DNA of 64,000 nt from Rhodovulum robiginosum. GTDB taxonomy: Bacteria > Pseudomonadota > Alphaproteobacteria > Rhodobacterales > Rhodobacteraceae. The notes under the pieces are model-generated. The model made no database searches. It saw only the letters and a list, made by a program, of their open reading frames with translations, and was not told the DNA's origin. The DNA lies in the NCBI RefSeq assembly GCF_003944755.1, contig NZ_RWGU01000040.1, positions 1 to 64,000 on the forward strand. Direction: 5' to 3'. Made by a program: the position numbers and the translations under genes. Positions 8,414 to 17,611 of the stretch are shown here, piece after piece; the first letter of the stretch is position 1, and each line of letters begins with the position of its first letter.

Positions 8414-8716
8414 TCAGGCGGCCTCGGCCGGGGCGTGGGTCTGACAACCCGAGGGGCAGACGCGGGCACAGGCGCCGCAGCCGATGCAATCGTCGCCGTC
8501 GGCGACGACCATCACCTTGCGCTCGATGTCGTCCTCGTACTCTTCATCATCGACATCGACGATCGCGTCCTCGTCGGTCACACCTTTCAACGTCAGCACG
8601 TCGCGGGCGCAGACCTTGTAGCAGCGACCGCAGCCGATGCATTTCTCGATGTCGATCTCGACGAGGAACTCGGGCGTGTACTCGGCGCCGCCGCGGGTCA
8701 GGGCAGTGATGGGCAT
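8414..8716 (-). CDS. fdxB: Nif-specific ferredoxin III (4Fe-4S), FdxB
   Basis: The 100-residue protein has two Cys motifs of bacterial 2[4Fe-4S] ferredoxins, CIGCGRCYKVC near residue 26 and CIGCGACARVC near residue 78, separated by an acidic insert (DDEEYEDD) typical of FdxB. It is expected to carry electrons for nitrogenase or for cofactor assembly. A gaggagg ribosome binding site precedes the ATG by eight bases. It is the last gene of the nifENX operon and follows the DUF683 gene by three bases. Confidence 0.92.
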   Translation of the reverse strand: MPITALTRGGAEYTPEFLVEIDIEKCIGCGRCYKVCARDVLTLKGVTDEDAIVDVDDEEYEDDIERKVMVVADGDDCIGCGACARVCPSGCQTHAPAEAA

Positions 8717-8719
8717 GGT

Positions 8720-8929
8720 TCAGGCCTCCTCTGCGGCTTTCTTCGCCGCTTTCAATTCCTTGCGCGCGGCGCTCAATTCCTTGAACACCTCGAATGTCTC
8801 GGCGGCGACCTCGGGTATCCTTTCCCAGTCGGTGGGCAGTTCCTCGGCGAGGTCGTGCAGGTTCATCTTGGCGTTGGTCGAGCGCATCGACAGTTTCTTG
8901 ACGCGCATTTCAAGGTCTTCCAGGCTCAT
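8720..8929 (-). CDS. DUF683 / CCE_0567-family small protein
   Basis: The 69-residue, highly charged helical protein (MSLEDLEMRVKKLSMRSTNAKMNLHDLAEELP) belongs to the small family found between the nifX-associated gene and fdxB in many diazotrophs. A cyanobacterial member binds metal. It is predicted to be almost entirely helical with a lysine- and alanine-rich coiled-coil tail. Its ATG overlaps the stop of the small ORF upstream (ATGA). The precise role is unknown. Confidence 0.85.
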   Translation of the reverse strand: MSLEDLEMRVKKLSMRSTNAKMNLHDLAEELPTDWERIPEVAAETFEVFKELSAARKELKAAKKAAEEA

Positions 8930-9063
8930 GACGTGGTCCTCGGTTCGGGTTTCGCGGCGCTGAAACGGAGCCAGCGGGAGAACGGGGTGCGCCCCGGCGC
9001 GCGTTTCAGCACGATGGGCGGCGCGGGTTCGGGCGGGCTGGCAAGCGGACGGATACGGATCAT
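8926..9063 (-). CDS. Possible 45-residue basic small protein within the nif operon
   Basis: This short frame fills the 138-base gap between the DUF269 gene and the DUF683 gene. It starts with ATG four bases after the DUF269 stop and ends with a TGA that overlaps the DUF683 ATG. This is the same four-base coupling used at many other junctions of the cluster. The product is proline- and arginine-rich (MIRIRPLASPPEPAPPIVLK, then RAPGRTPFSRWLRF). The ribosome binding site (gaggcg, immediately before the ATG) is poor. I recognise no family. It may instead be a non-coding spacer. Confidence 0.45.
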   Translation of the reverse strand: MIRIRPLASPPEPAPPIVLKRAPGRTPFSRWLRFSAAKPEPRTTS

Positions 9064-9067
9064 CGCC

Positions 9068-9541
9068 TCAGGCCTGGGCCGCCTCGGGGAAGCGGGCGAC
9101 CATGTCGGCGGCGTCCTGCGTCGCCTTTTCACCGGCCTCGGCGAGCTTGGCGTAGCTGGTATAGCCGAAGCGGTGGATGTCGCGCACATGCCTGGAGAGC
9201 ACGATCAGCCGGCCGGACAGAAGCACGATACGCCCGAAGCCCTCGTGATGGATCTTGGACATCTGCGCGGCCATGGCGCCTGTGCGCTTTTCCAACAGCA
9301 GCGCGACCGCGTCGTAGAATTTCTCGACCCGCCACAACAGGTCGGGGTCGGGGTCGCCGATGATCGGCATCTCGCGGCGTTCCTCGGGGGTGACGATGAA
9401 CTCTTCCAGAAGCTCGGCGTCGGGTTTGCCCTCCCAGCTGCCGTAACTGTCCTCGGCACGGATCACGGCGACGAGTTGTTTGAGGAACTCGCTGGCAGGC
9501 ATCTCGCCGCCGCGGGGCGCCGTCTCGGGCGAGGCGGTCAT
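9068..9541 (-). CDS. NifX-associated nitrogen fixation protein (DUF269)
   Basis: The 157-residue product belongs to the DUF269 family that is almost always encoded next to nifX. Recognisable segments are FLKQLVAVIRAEDSYGSWEGK near residue 20, the central DLLWRVEKFYDAVALLLEKRTG and HEGFGRIVLLSGRLIVLSRHVRDIHRFG. A role in FeMo-cofactor assembly or electron supply is presumed from context only. The ATG overlaps the nifX stop as ATGA. Confidence 0.9.
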   Translation of the reverse strand: MTASPETAPRGGEMPASEFLKQLVAVIRAEDSYGSWEGKPDAELLEEFIVTPEERREMPIIGDPDPDLLWRVEKFYDAVALLLEKRTGAMAAQMSKIHHEGFGRIVLLSGRLIVLSRHVRDIHRFGYTSYAKLAEAGEKATQDAADMVARFPEAAQA

Positions 9542-9978
9542 TCCAGCCCCTCCTCGGCGTAGTCGGACGCGAAATCGGTTTTCGGACGGCCCAGCACCTT
9601 GCGCAGGAACGGCGGAGGCGAGCCCGCCAGCATCTCCTGGGTCTGGGCCAGCACGTCGGCGATCGGCTCGGGCTCCTTGCGCTTGATCGGATGGATGCCG
9701 GCGCGCACCACCTTGGCGGCCGAGGGCCCGCCGATCGCCAGCACGAACAGAAGCGCGCAGCCCGTCAGCGCCTCGACCTTGGGCGTGATCCGGTCGTCGA
9801 CCGAATTATGCTGGCCTTCCTGGTCGGTCACATCGCCGAATTCCAGCACCTCGACCATGCGGGCCGTCTCGGTCGTCACCTCGTAGACGGCGAATTTCTT
9901 GGCCGAGCCGAAATGGGCGTCGAGGTTTTCCATGTCGTTGGTGGCGATCGCGATTTTCAGAGGGGTTTCGCTGGTCAT
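9538..9978 (-). CDS. nifX: FeMo-cofactor carrier protein NifX
   Basis: NifX binds NifB-co and the VK-cluster and passes them on during FeMo-cofactor synthesis. The 146-residue protein has the dinitrogenase-cofactor fold signature (KIAIATNDMENLDAHFGSAKKFAVYEV) and the C-terminal FLRKVLGRP. The ATG at 9978 has a ggagaaagac ribosome binding site. The longer frame upstream would run into nifN and is rejected. It follows nifN by 13 bases. Confidence 0.94.
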   Translation of the reverse strand: MTSETPLKIAIATNDMENLDAHFGSAKKFAVYEVTTETARMVEVLEFGDVTDQEGQHNSVDDRITPKVEALTGCALLFVLAIGGPSAAKVVRAGIHPIKRKEPEPIADVLAQTQEMLAGSPPPFLRKVLGRPKTDFASDYAEEGLE

Positions 9979-9991
9979 GTCTTTCTCCGGC

Positions 9992-11386
9992 TCAATGAGG
10001 CGCAGTCTGCGGGCGGTCATGCTCGAACTCCCTCTCGATGGGGGCGGCGCCGAAATCCTCCGGCCGCGGGTGGTGGGGATGGGCCAGCACGGCGTTGGCG
10101 ACCTCGAAAAGGAAGGCGCGCGTTCCGCGATAGCCCACGCGGCAGATATCCTGGGCGCCAAGCCGGTCGTTGACGGGAAAGCCCGCGCGGACCAGGGGCA
10201 GGTGCAGCGCGGCGGCGGCGTGCCGGCCATGGGCGTGCGAAATCAAGAGCGTGGCGCCGGCCGCGCGCGCGCCCTCTTCCAGATCGCCGAGATCGCCGAG
10301 GATGGCCTCTTCGGCCGGGATAAGATCGACGATCGGGTTGTGGTTCGACGTGGTCACGCAGCACACCGCCTCGGCCCCCAGTCCGGCCAGGGCGGAACTC
10401 AGCGCATAGGCAAGGTCGGGGTCGGCGGCGATGGCGTAGCGCAGCCCGCCGATCTGGAAATGGGCGTCGAGCATCGCATCCTGCAGGCGGGCCCGGTCGC
10501 ATTTGACCGCCGGCGGTGCGTCGGCGATGCCGGCCACGCCGATCAGCGCATCCACGAAGGCGTCGACCGCCTTGAGCCCGGTCAGCGAGGTGAAGACCTG
10601 CACCGGCATATGGCCGCGTGCGCCCAGCAGGTGGGCCGCATCGGCCATGCTTTCGCCGATGGCGAAGGTGACCGCCGATTTCGCCATGGCCGGGATCGCA
10701 TCCAGCGGTGTGCCGCCCAGCGAATGGCCCGACCAGTCATCGGCCAGATGCCCGTCGAGCGAGGACGACAGATCGGGCAGCACGATCGGCCGCAGCCCGA
10801 AGGCCCGGACGAGGCGGACGATCTCTTCGATTTCGGCCGGGGTCAGGTATGCGGCGGGCAGGATGTTGACCTGCCTGAGATCGGCATCGCGCCAGACCGG
10901 GTCGATCTCGGGCACCAGCGCGTCGATGATGGCGGTCACCGCCTTGGCCCAGCCGTCTTCCATCGCGCCTTCGAAATCGGGGGTCGAGGCGTAAACGACC
11001 TTGAGATCGGCCAGTTCCTTGCGCCGCTTCATGATCTCGGCCAGCTCGGCGGGCACATCCTCGCCCCGTGTCTCGGTCAGCGCGGTCGACGCGATGCCGA
11101 TAAAGCGGGGGTTGGCCTTTTTCTTGAGGTTGACCAGCGCCTCTTCGATCTGCTCGGCGCCGCCGAGGATGGTGGACACCTCGTTCATCGCCGTGGTCTG
11201 CAGCGGGATCGATTCCTTGAAATGGCGCACCATGTGGACCATGGCAAAGGCCGTGCAGCCCTGGGCGCCGTGAAACAGCGGCACCGATTTCTCGATCCCG
11301 AGATAGGCCATGGCTGCGCCCAGGGGCGCGCTAGACTTCAGCGGGTTGGTCGATGCGGCGCGGCGTGGGCGGGTCAGGCGGGCCAT
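9992..11386 (-). CDS. nifN: FeMo-cofactor scaffold subunit NifN
   Basis: NifN pairs with NifE in the NifEN scaffold, where NifB-co is converted to FeMo-cofactor. The 464-residue protein resembles NifK and keeps NPLKSSAPLGAAMAYLGIE, the cluster cysteine C44 in HGAQGCTAFAM, and the TTAMNEVSTILGGAEQIEEAL segment. The ATG at 11386 lies one base after the nifE stop, with an aggatt site eight bases upstream. A longer in-frame start would overlap nifE by 120 bases. Confidence 0.95.
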   Translation of the reverse strand: MARLTRPRRAASTNPLKSSAPLGAAMAYLGIEKSVPLFHGAQGCTAFAMVHMVRHFKESIPLQTTAMNEVSTILGGAEQIEEALVNLKKKANPRFIGIASTALTETRGEDVPAELAEIMKRRKELADLKVVYASTPDFEGAMEDGWAKAVTAIIDALVPEIDPVWRDADLRQVNILPAAYLTPAEIEEIVRLVRAFGLRPIVLPDLSSSLDGHLADDWSGHSLGGTPLDAIPAMAKSAVTFAIGESMADAAHLLGARGHMPVQVFTSLTGLKAVDAFVDALIGVAGIADAPPAVKCDRARLQDAMLDAHFQIGGLRYAIAADPDLAYALSSALAGLGAEAVCCVTTSNHNPIVDLIPAEEAILGDLGDLEEGARAAGATLLISHAHGRHAAAALHLPLVRAGFPVNDRLGAQDICRVGYRGTRAFLFEVANAVLAHPHHPRPEDFGAAPIEREFEHDRPQTAPH

Positions 11387-11387
11387 C

Positions 11388-12866
11388 TCAGCAATCCTCG
11401 AAATCGGTGGGGTCGTTGGCGAAGCCCGAGACAGGGCATCGGTCGCGCAGCATGGGCCGGGGGCCGCCGGCGCGGCGGGCCTCGTCCCATGGCGCGGGGC
11501 GGCGCACATCCGCCCACATCGGGTTGTTGACCGAGCGGTCGATAGCGCGGACCAGATCGACCATGCCCATGTAGCCGGCGTAGGGCTCGTGCTTTTCCTG
11601 GTTGACGTCGACCCAGGGCACGCGGGCCTTGAGCGCGACGAACTGGCTGCGGGCGCCCGACATCAGGATGTCGGCCCCTGAGGCGCGCAGGGTCTTGTAC
11701 ATCTCTTTTGGCGCCATGTTCTCGAACATGTGGGTCTCGGTCCCCATGATCTCGGCGACGCGGGCCTTGTCGTTCTCGGTGGCCTTGCGCACCGAGGTGC
11801 CGACCACCTCCATCCCCAGTTCCTGCAACGCCGAGACGACCGACCAGCTTTTGTGTCCGCCGGTGTAGAGCAGCACGCGCTTGCCCGCGACCTTGGCGCG
11901 GTAGGGCTCCAGCTCGGCTCGGACCTTGGCCTCTTCCTCGGCGATCAGCGCCTCGCAGCGATCGAGCAGCGCGGCATCGGCACCGCGTTCGACCAGCATA
12001 CGGCACATCTGGCGTAGCGCGTCGGACGTGTCCGAGATGCCGTAGAACGACCCCTCGAAGAACGGGATGCCGTAGGTCTCTTCCAACTGGCGTGCCAGCC
12101 CGATCAGGGCGTGGGCGCAGACCAGCATGGTGACGCGCGCCCGGTGCATCTGCGCCACCTGCTTGTAACGCGCATCGGCCGACAGAGAGCCCAGGATGCG
12201 GATACCGAGCTTGTCGAGCAATGGCTTCACCTGCCAAAGCTCGCCCGACAGGTTGTAATCGCCGATGATGTTGATGTCGTATTCGGTGGTGCGCTCGGGT
12301 TCCTGCGTGCCGATCACGTGGCGGAACATCATCTCGCCGCCCAGCTTGCAGCCGAGGTTTTTCGACCCCGCGAAACCCGGCACATCGACCGGGATGGCAG
12401 GCGTGCCGAACGCCTCGGTCGCGGCCTTGCAGACCGCCTCGATATCGTCGCCGATCATCGAGGTCACGCAGGTGGCGTAGACGAAAACGGCGGGGGGCCG
12501 GTGCTTTTCCACGATCTCGCGGATCGCGCGGTAGAGCTTTTTCTCGCCATGGCCCATGACGATGTCGAGCTCGGTCAGGTCGGTGGTAAAGCCGGTCTTG
12601 TAGATCATCGGACCGGAAGAGGCCGACCCGCGGTTGTCCCAGGCGTTGCCCTCGCAGGCCAGCGGCGCGTGCACCAGGTGGGCGACATCGACGATGGGCT
12701 GCAGCGTGATCTTGGCGCCGTCGAAGGCACAACCGCCCGCGGCGGCACCCGGGGTCAGCGGTTTGGCGCAGCCCTTCTTGCGGTCGTCGGCCGATTTCGC
12801 GCGGTTGGTCGCGCAGGCCGGCTCGTTGAATGCCTGTTGAACAGTGTCTTTCAGGGCGTCGGACAT
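11388..12866 (-). CDS. nifE: FeMo-cofactor scaffold subunit NifE
   Basis: NifE forms the NifEN complex on which FeMo-cofactor matures. The 492-residue protein resembles NifD and has scaffold cysteines C46 (GGCAFDGA), C71 (PLACEGNAWDNRGS) and C133 ([17 protein letters not shown]). The ATG at 12866 is preceded by ggag at seven bases and begins the conserved MSDALKDTVQQAF segment. The in-frame extension to 13136 passes through the promoter and is not coding. A sigma-54 promoter variant lies at 12899-12913. Confidence 0.96.
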   Translation of the reverse strand: MSDALKDTVQQAFNEPACATNRAKSADDRKKGCAKPLTPGAAAGGCAFDGAKITLQPIVDVAHLVHAPLACEGNAWDNRGSASSGPMIYKTGFTTDLTELDIVMGHGEKKLYRAIREIVEKHRPPAVFVYATCVTSMIGDDIEAVCKAATEAFGTPAIPVDVPGFAGSKNLGCKLGGEMMFRHVIGTQEPERTTEYDINIIGDYNLSGELWQVKPLLDKLGIRILGSLSADARYKQVAQMHRARVTMLVCAHALIGLARQLEETYGIPFFEGSFYGISDTSDALRQMCRMLVERGADAALLDRCEALIAEEEAKVRAELEPYRAKVAGKRVLLYTGGHKSWSVVSALQELGMEVVGTSVRKATENDKARVAEIMGTETHMFENMAPKEMYKTLRASGADILMSGARSQFVALKARVPWVDVNQEKHEPYAGYMGMVDLVRAIDRSVNNPMWADVRRPAPWDEARRAGGPRPMLRDRCPVSGFANDPTDFEDC

Positions 12867-12898
12867 GGGCAGGCTCCGCGTTGCTACGGAAAGACGAA

Positions 12899-12913
12899 GC
12901 ACGCTGCGTGCCA
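12899..12913 (-). promoter_or_regulatory. Sigma-54 promoter of the nifENX operon (variant -12)
   Basis: The minus strand reads TGGCACG-CAGC-GTGC. The -24 element is perfect and the -12 element has G in place of the first T, with correct spacing of the GG and GC pairs. It lies 32 bases before the nifE ATG and 97 bases from a perfect NifA site at 13011-13026. Confidence 0.8.
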
Positions 12914-13010
12914 AGCACTGGCCGACCCGCCGGAAGCGGCGCGATTTCATGGGGTTGGGCACAAGGCGCCAGACGGGCACGCCGGCCAAGTTGCCCGCAT
13001 TTGGCGTGTT

Positions 13011-13026
13011 TGTCGGGTCTGCGACA
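13011..13026. promoter_or_regulatory. NifA upstream activator site for nifE
   Basis: TGT-cgggtctgcg-ACA is a perfect match to the NifA consensus TGT-N10-ACA. It sits 97 bases upstream of the nifE -24 element, inside the nifK-nifE gap. Confidence 0.8.
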
Positions 13027-13096
13027 CGCCCCGCAAGGGGCCCCGCGGGCCAAGCTGCGCCCCGGCAAGAAGGCGGGCCACGGCATAGGCGCAGCT

Positions 13097-13130
13097 CAAA
13101 AAGAAACGGCCGGTGCCTTGGCACCGGCCG
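13097..13130 (-). terminator. Rho-independent terminator after nifK
   Basis: Positions 13107-13117 and 13120-13130 form a perfect 11-base-pair stem (CGGCCGGTGCC with its complement). On the minus strand the stem is followed by TTTCTTTTTG. It lies 65 bases after the nifK stop and ends the nifHDK transcript before the separate nifE promoter. Confidence 0.88.
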
Positions 13131-13194
13131 GATCACGGAAATGCGGCGACCCCGATCACAGCGAGAGGAAAGGAAAACCGGGGCCGCCGGACCC

Positions 13195-14733
13195 TTAGCG
13201 GGTGAGATCGAACGAGATGTCGGTCTCGCCCAGGGTGCCCGTTTCGGCGTCGAGCTTGTCGAGCACCGTGTCGAGGATCTTGACCAGCACGTTCAGGCCG
13301 CCCTGATAGCCCCAGGTGGGGAAGCGGTGATGGTGGTGGCGGTCGAAGATCGGGAAGGTCAGGCGGATCAGCGGAATGCCGAGGTCACGCTCGAGGTACT
13401 TGCCGTAGCTGTTGCCGATCAGCATGTCCGTGGGCTCGGTCGCCAGGATCGAGCGCAGGTGCCAGAGGTCCTTGCCGGCCCAGACCTGGGCTTTCGCGCC
13501 GAAGGGCGAGGACGCCAGCAGCGCCTCCATCTTCGCCTTCCACTCCTTGCCGCCATTGGTGGCCAGGCAGTGGGTCGGCTCGCCGCCGGTCTCCATGACG
13601 AACCTGGCCATCGAATAGACGAAGTCCGGATCGCCGTAGATCGCGTAGGTCTTGCCATGCAGGTAGGACTGGCTGTCGGCCATCGCGTCGACCAGGCGGC
13701 CGCGCTCCTTGGTCAGGCTGTCGGGGATCGCCTTGCCCGACAGCTCGGACATCTTCATCAGGAATTCGTCGGTGCCCTGCACGCCCATCGGGTAGTGGAA
13801 GACCTCAGTGGCCTGGCCGGCTTTCTCGCAGACCTCAAGCGTCCGCTTGGTGCAGTATTCCTGCATAGAGACGGTGACCTTGGCATTCACCGCCGCCTTG
13901 ACGTCGTCGAGCTTGGTGCCGCCGTCATACATGCGGAAATCGCCGTCCGACGGGGTGTCGTAGACATCCGACACGTCCGACAGGATGGTGTAGGTCACGC
14001 CCATCTCGCCCAGGATCCGGTTCAATTCGCGGATGTTGCCCACGGCGAACCCGTCGAAACCGGGGATAATGTTGATGCTGTCGGTTTCCTTGCGCTCGGC
14101 ATCCTTCCAGAAGTGGCTGATGATGCCCTTCTGCATGTTGTCGTAGCCGTCGACATGGCTGCCGACGAAGGCAGGGGTATGCGCGAAGGGCACGTCGAAA
14201 TCGGCCGGTACGCTTTCCTTTTCCTTCGCCTGGATGATGAAGGAGTTCAGGTCGTCGCCGATCACCTCGGCCATGCAGGTGGTCGAGACCGCGATCATCT
14301 TGGGCTGGTACAGCGCATAGGTGTTGGCCAGACCGTCGACCATGTTCACCAGACCGCCGAACACCGCCGCATCCTCGGTCATCGAGGACGACACCGCCGA
14401 GGCCGGTTCCTTGAAGTGGCGCGACAGGTGCGAGCGGTAATAGGCCACGCAGCCCTGCGAGCCGTGAACGAAGCTCATCGTCCCCTCATAGCCGGCGGCG
14501 GCGAAGACCGCGCCCAGCGGCTGGCAGGCCTTGGCGGGGTTGATGACCAGCGCCTCGCGGGCCAGGTTCTTTTCGCGGTAATCCCAGGACTTGGTCCAGT
14601 CGAGGATCTCGGTCACCTGGGGCGCGGGCGTCGCGTTTTCATATTTGGCCCGCTTGTTTTCGAGCATTTCCTTGTATTCGGGCTCGTGGAACAGCTTGGA
14701 GTGATCCAGCACTTTGTCTGCCGATTGGGGCAT
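13195..14733 (-). CDS. nifK: Nitrogenase MoFe protein beta subunit
   Basis: NifK forms the alpha2-beta2 MoFe protein with NifD and shares the P-cluster. The 512-residue protein has the P-cluster cysteines C70 (AKACQPLGA), C95 ([10 protein letters not shown]) and C153 ([13 protein letters not shown]), and the typical [22 protein letters not shown] segment. It ends in [11 protein letters not shown], the usual NifK end. The gene lies 91 bases after nifD in the nifHDK transcript. A hairpin at 14798-14814 occupies that gap. Confidence 0.98.
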   Translation of the reverse strand: MPQSADKVLDHSKLFHEPEYKEMLENKRAKYENATPAPQVTEILDWTKSWDYREKNLAREALVINPAKACQPLGAVFAAAGYEGTMSFVHGSQGCVAYYRSHLSRHFKEPASAVSSSMTEDAAVFGGLVNMVDGLANTYALYQPKMIAVSTTCMAEVIGDDLNSFIIQAKEKESVPADFDVPFAHTPAFVGSHVDGYDNMQKGIISHFWKDAERKETDSINIIPGFDGFAVGNIRELNRILGEMGVTYTILSDVSDVYDTPSDGDFRMYDGGTKLDDVKAAVNAKVTVSMQEYCTKRTLEVCEKAGQATEVFHYPMGVQGTDEFLMKMSELSGKAIPDSLTKERGRLVDAMADSQSYLHGKTYAIYGDPDFVYSMARFVMETGGEPTHCLATNGGKEWKAKMEALLASSPFGAKAQVWAGKDLWHLRSILATEPTDMLIGNSYGKYLERDLGIPLIRLTFPIFDRHHHHRFPTWGYQGGLNVLVKILDTVLDKLDAETGTLGETDISFDLTR

Positions 14734-14797
14734 GTCACAGGTCCTTCTTCAGGCCCGTCCGCATTCCGGGACGCGGCCGAAAGGGTTAAGGGGATGC

Positions 14798-14814
14798 GGG
14801 GGCCCAAGGCCCCC
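14798..14814 (-). other. Hairpin between nifD and nifK
   Basis: GGGGGCC-CAA-GGCCCCC forms a seven-base-pair stem with a three-base loop in the 91-base nifD-nifK gap. There is no T tract, so it is more likely an mRNA-stability or processing element than a terminator. Confidence 0.55.
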
Positions 14815-14824
14815 GCCGGGGCCG

Positions 14825-16297
14825 TCAGGCCGATTTCTTCCAGGGCGCGTCGAACATGGCCCAAACGGGGTTGTTGATCGCAAGATCCATGTCGCGGGCG
14901 AAGATGGCGAAGCCGTCATAGCCGTGATACGGGCCCGAATAGTCCCAGCTGTGCATCTGGCGGAAGGGAATGCCCATCTTCTGCACCGGGTACTTCTCCT
15001 TGATGCCCGAGCCGACCAGGTCGGGGCGCATCTGCTCGATGAACTTCTCCAGCTCGTAGCCGGTCACGTCATCGTAGATCAGCGTGCCTTCCTTGATGTA
15101 CTCGCCGGTGCGCTTGTAGTCGTCGCCATGGGCGAACTCGTAGCCCGTGCCGGCGATTTCCATGCCCAGGTCGTGATAGGCGGTCACGACGTGACGGGGG
15201 CGCAGGCCACCCACGTACAGCATGACCTTTTTGCCCTCGAGGCGCGGCTTGTACTTGGCCAGCACCTCGTCGACCAGCGGCTGGTACTTGGCGATGACCG
15301 CTTCGGCCTTGTCCTGAACGGACTTGTCGAACTTGGCGGCGATGGCGCGCAGGCTGGCGGCGATCTGGCTGGGTCCGAAGAAGTTGTACTCCATCCACGG
15401 GACGCCGTGCTTCTCTTCCATGTGGCGGCAGATGTAGTTCATCGACCGGTAGCAATGGATGAGGTTGAGCTTGGCCTTGGGCGCGTTTTCCATCTCGGCC
15501 AGCGTCGCATCGCCCGACCAGGAACCGACCACGTTCAGACCGATCTCTTCCAGCAGAATCCGGCTCGACCAGGCGTCGCCGCCGATGTTGTAGTCGCCGA
15601 TGATGTTGACGTCGTAGTCGGTCGCCTCGTATTCCGAGCCCTCGCCCTCGAGCACCCAGTCACGGACGGCGTCGTTGGCGATGTGGTGGCCCAGCGACTG
15701 CGAAACGCCGCGGAAGCCCTCGCAACGGACCGGAACGATGGTCTTGCCGATGTCCTTCTTCTTCTTGCGGGCCACGGCCTCGATGTCGTCGCCGATCAGG
15801 CCGATCGGGCATTCCGACTGGACCGTCACACCATTGGCCAGCGGGAACAGCTCGTTGATCTCGTCGATCGACTTCTCAAGCTTCTTGTCGCCGCCGAAGA
15901 CGATGTCCTTTTCCTGGAAATCGGTCGTGAACTGGAAGGTCACGAAGTTGTCCACACCGGTGGTGCCGGTGGCGTAGTTGCGCCGCTGGGACCAGGAATA
16001 GTGACCGCAGCCGACGGGGCCGTGGCTGATATGGACCAGGTCCTTGATCGGGCCCCAGACCACGCCCTTGCTGCCTGCATAGGCGCAGCCGCGGATGGTC
16101 ATCACGCCGGGGACCGACTTGACGTTGGATTTCACCGTGTCGCATTTCGACACGATTTCGGTTTCGCCTTCTTCGACCGCGCCGGCCGTGGAAAGGTGCT
16201 TGGCGCGCTTCTTCTGCGCCTTCTTCGGATAGGCCGAGAGGACCTCTTCGATCATCTTCTCGTGCTCGGCCACGCTGTCTTCCAAATCTTTTGCCAT
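14825..16297 (-). CDS. nifD: Nitrogenase MoFe protein alpha subunit
   Basis: NifD carries FeMo-cofactor, the site of N2 reduction. The 490-residue protein has P-cluster ligands C71 (RGCAYAG), C97 (GPVGCGHY) and C163 ([11 protein letters not shown]), FeMo-cofactor ligands C282 ([10 protein letters not shown]) and H449 ([11 protein letters not shown]), and the substrate-site histidine in SLGHHIAND. These identify a molybdenum enzyme rather than a vanadium or iron-only one. It follows nifH by 67 bases, a gap that contains a strong hairpin. Confidence 0.99.
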   Translation of the reverse strand: MAKDLEDSVAEHEKMIEEVLSAYPKKAQKKRAKHLSTAGAVEEGETEIVSKCDTVKSNVKSVPGVMTIRGCAYAGSKGVVWGPIKDLVHISHGPVGCGHYSWSQRRNYATGTTGVDNFVTFQFTTDFQEKDIVFGGDKKLEKSIDEINELFPLANGVTVQSECPIGLIGDDIEAVARKKKKDIGKTIVPVRCEGFRGVSQSLGHHIANDAVRDWVLEGEGSEYEATDYDVNIIGDYNIGGDAWSSRILLEEIGLNVVGSWSGDATLAEMENAPKAKLNLIHCYRSMNYICRHMEEKHGVPWMEYNFFGPSQIAASLRAIAAKFDKSVQDKAEAVIAKYQPLVDEVLAKYKPRLEGKKVMLYVGGLRPRHVVTAYHDLGMEIAGTGYEFAHGDDYKRTGEYIKEGTLIYDDVTGYELEKFIEQMRPDLVGSGIKEKYPVQKMGIPFRQMHSWDYSGPYHGYDGFAIFARDMDLAINNPVWAMFDAPWKKSA

Positions 16298-16324
16298 CTC
16301 AGAGGCTCCTTGAGCGGGAGGGGA

Positions 16325-16350
16325 CGGGCCGGCGGCGCTGCGCCGGCCCG
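16325..16350 (-). other. Strong hairpin between nifH and nifD
   Basis: CGGGCCGGCG at 16325-16334 pairs perfectly with CGCCGGCCCG at 16341-16350 across a six-base loop. It fills much of the 67-base nifH-nifD gap and has no T tract. Such hairpins are known to stabilise nifH mRNA or partly stop transcription, giving more Fe protein than MoFe protein. Confidence 0.7.
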
Positions 16351-16364
16351 TGCGGGACGGTGGC

Positions 16365-17357
<993 letters not shown>

Positions 17358-17404
17358 TTATTTATTTTCTGCGCCTTGCCGGAATTCCAGCATATCGCCG
17401 CCCG

Positions 17405-17420
17405 TGTGTCGAACCCGACA
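17405..17420. promoter_or_regulatory. NifA upstream activator site for nifH
   Basis: TGT-gtcgaacccg-ACA matches TGT-N10-ACA exactly and lies 67 bases upstream of the nifH -24 element. Confidence 0.8.
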
Positions 17421-17477
17421 AAGACCCGACAAAGCCTCCCCAAACCCGATGTCGCGCAGGCCCCGCCGCTGCGCCTT

Positions 17478-17533
17478 GGGGTATTTGGACCAAGAAGAAG
17501 CCCCTGTGCATTTCTTCTTGGTCCAAATACCCG
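17478..17533. repeat. Inverted pair of the GGGTATTTGGNCCAAGAAGAAG motif
   Basis: Positions 17479-17499 and 17512-17532 are a perfect 21-base inverted repeat with a 12-base spacer. Each arm is one copy of the intergenic motif also found at 8343-8366 and 29564-29585. The right arm directly follows, on the minus strand, the terminator of the nifB operon. The pair stands between that terminator and the nifH regulatory region and may act as a second, bidirectional terminator or insulator. Confidence 0.85.
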
Positions 17534-17563
17534 AAAAAGACGCGGCCCCCGGATGGGGGCCGC
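17534..17563 (-). terminator. Rho-independent terminator of the nifB-SIR2 operon
   Basis: GCGGCCCCC (17542-17550) pairs perfectly with GGGGGCCGC (17555-17563) across a four-base loop. On the minus strand it is followed by GTCTTTTTC. It lies 48 bases beyond the stop of the SIR2-like gene. Confidence 0.85.
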
Positions 17564-17611
17564 AACGCAAAGGCACGCGCGCGCCAGCGCGCTCACTTCG
17601 AAAAGCGCCGC

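Noticed and set aside
6824-9562. A 912-codon open frame on the plus strand through the nifV-nifX region
   Set aside because: It runs opposite to well-supported nif genes and has no recognisable product.
11374-13086. A 570-codon minus-strand frame overlapping nifE
   Set aside because: It is an alternative frame of the nifE region with arginine-rich shadow composition. NifE in its own frame has all expected cysteines.
17479-17532. The 21-base inverted repeat as insertion-sequence ends
   Set aside because: The spacer is only 12 bases and the arms are copies of a dispersed terminator-associated motif, so a mobile element is not supported.
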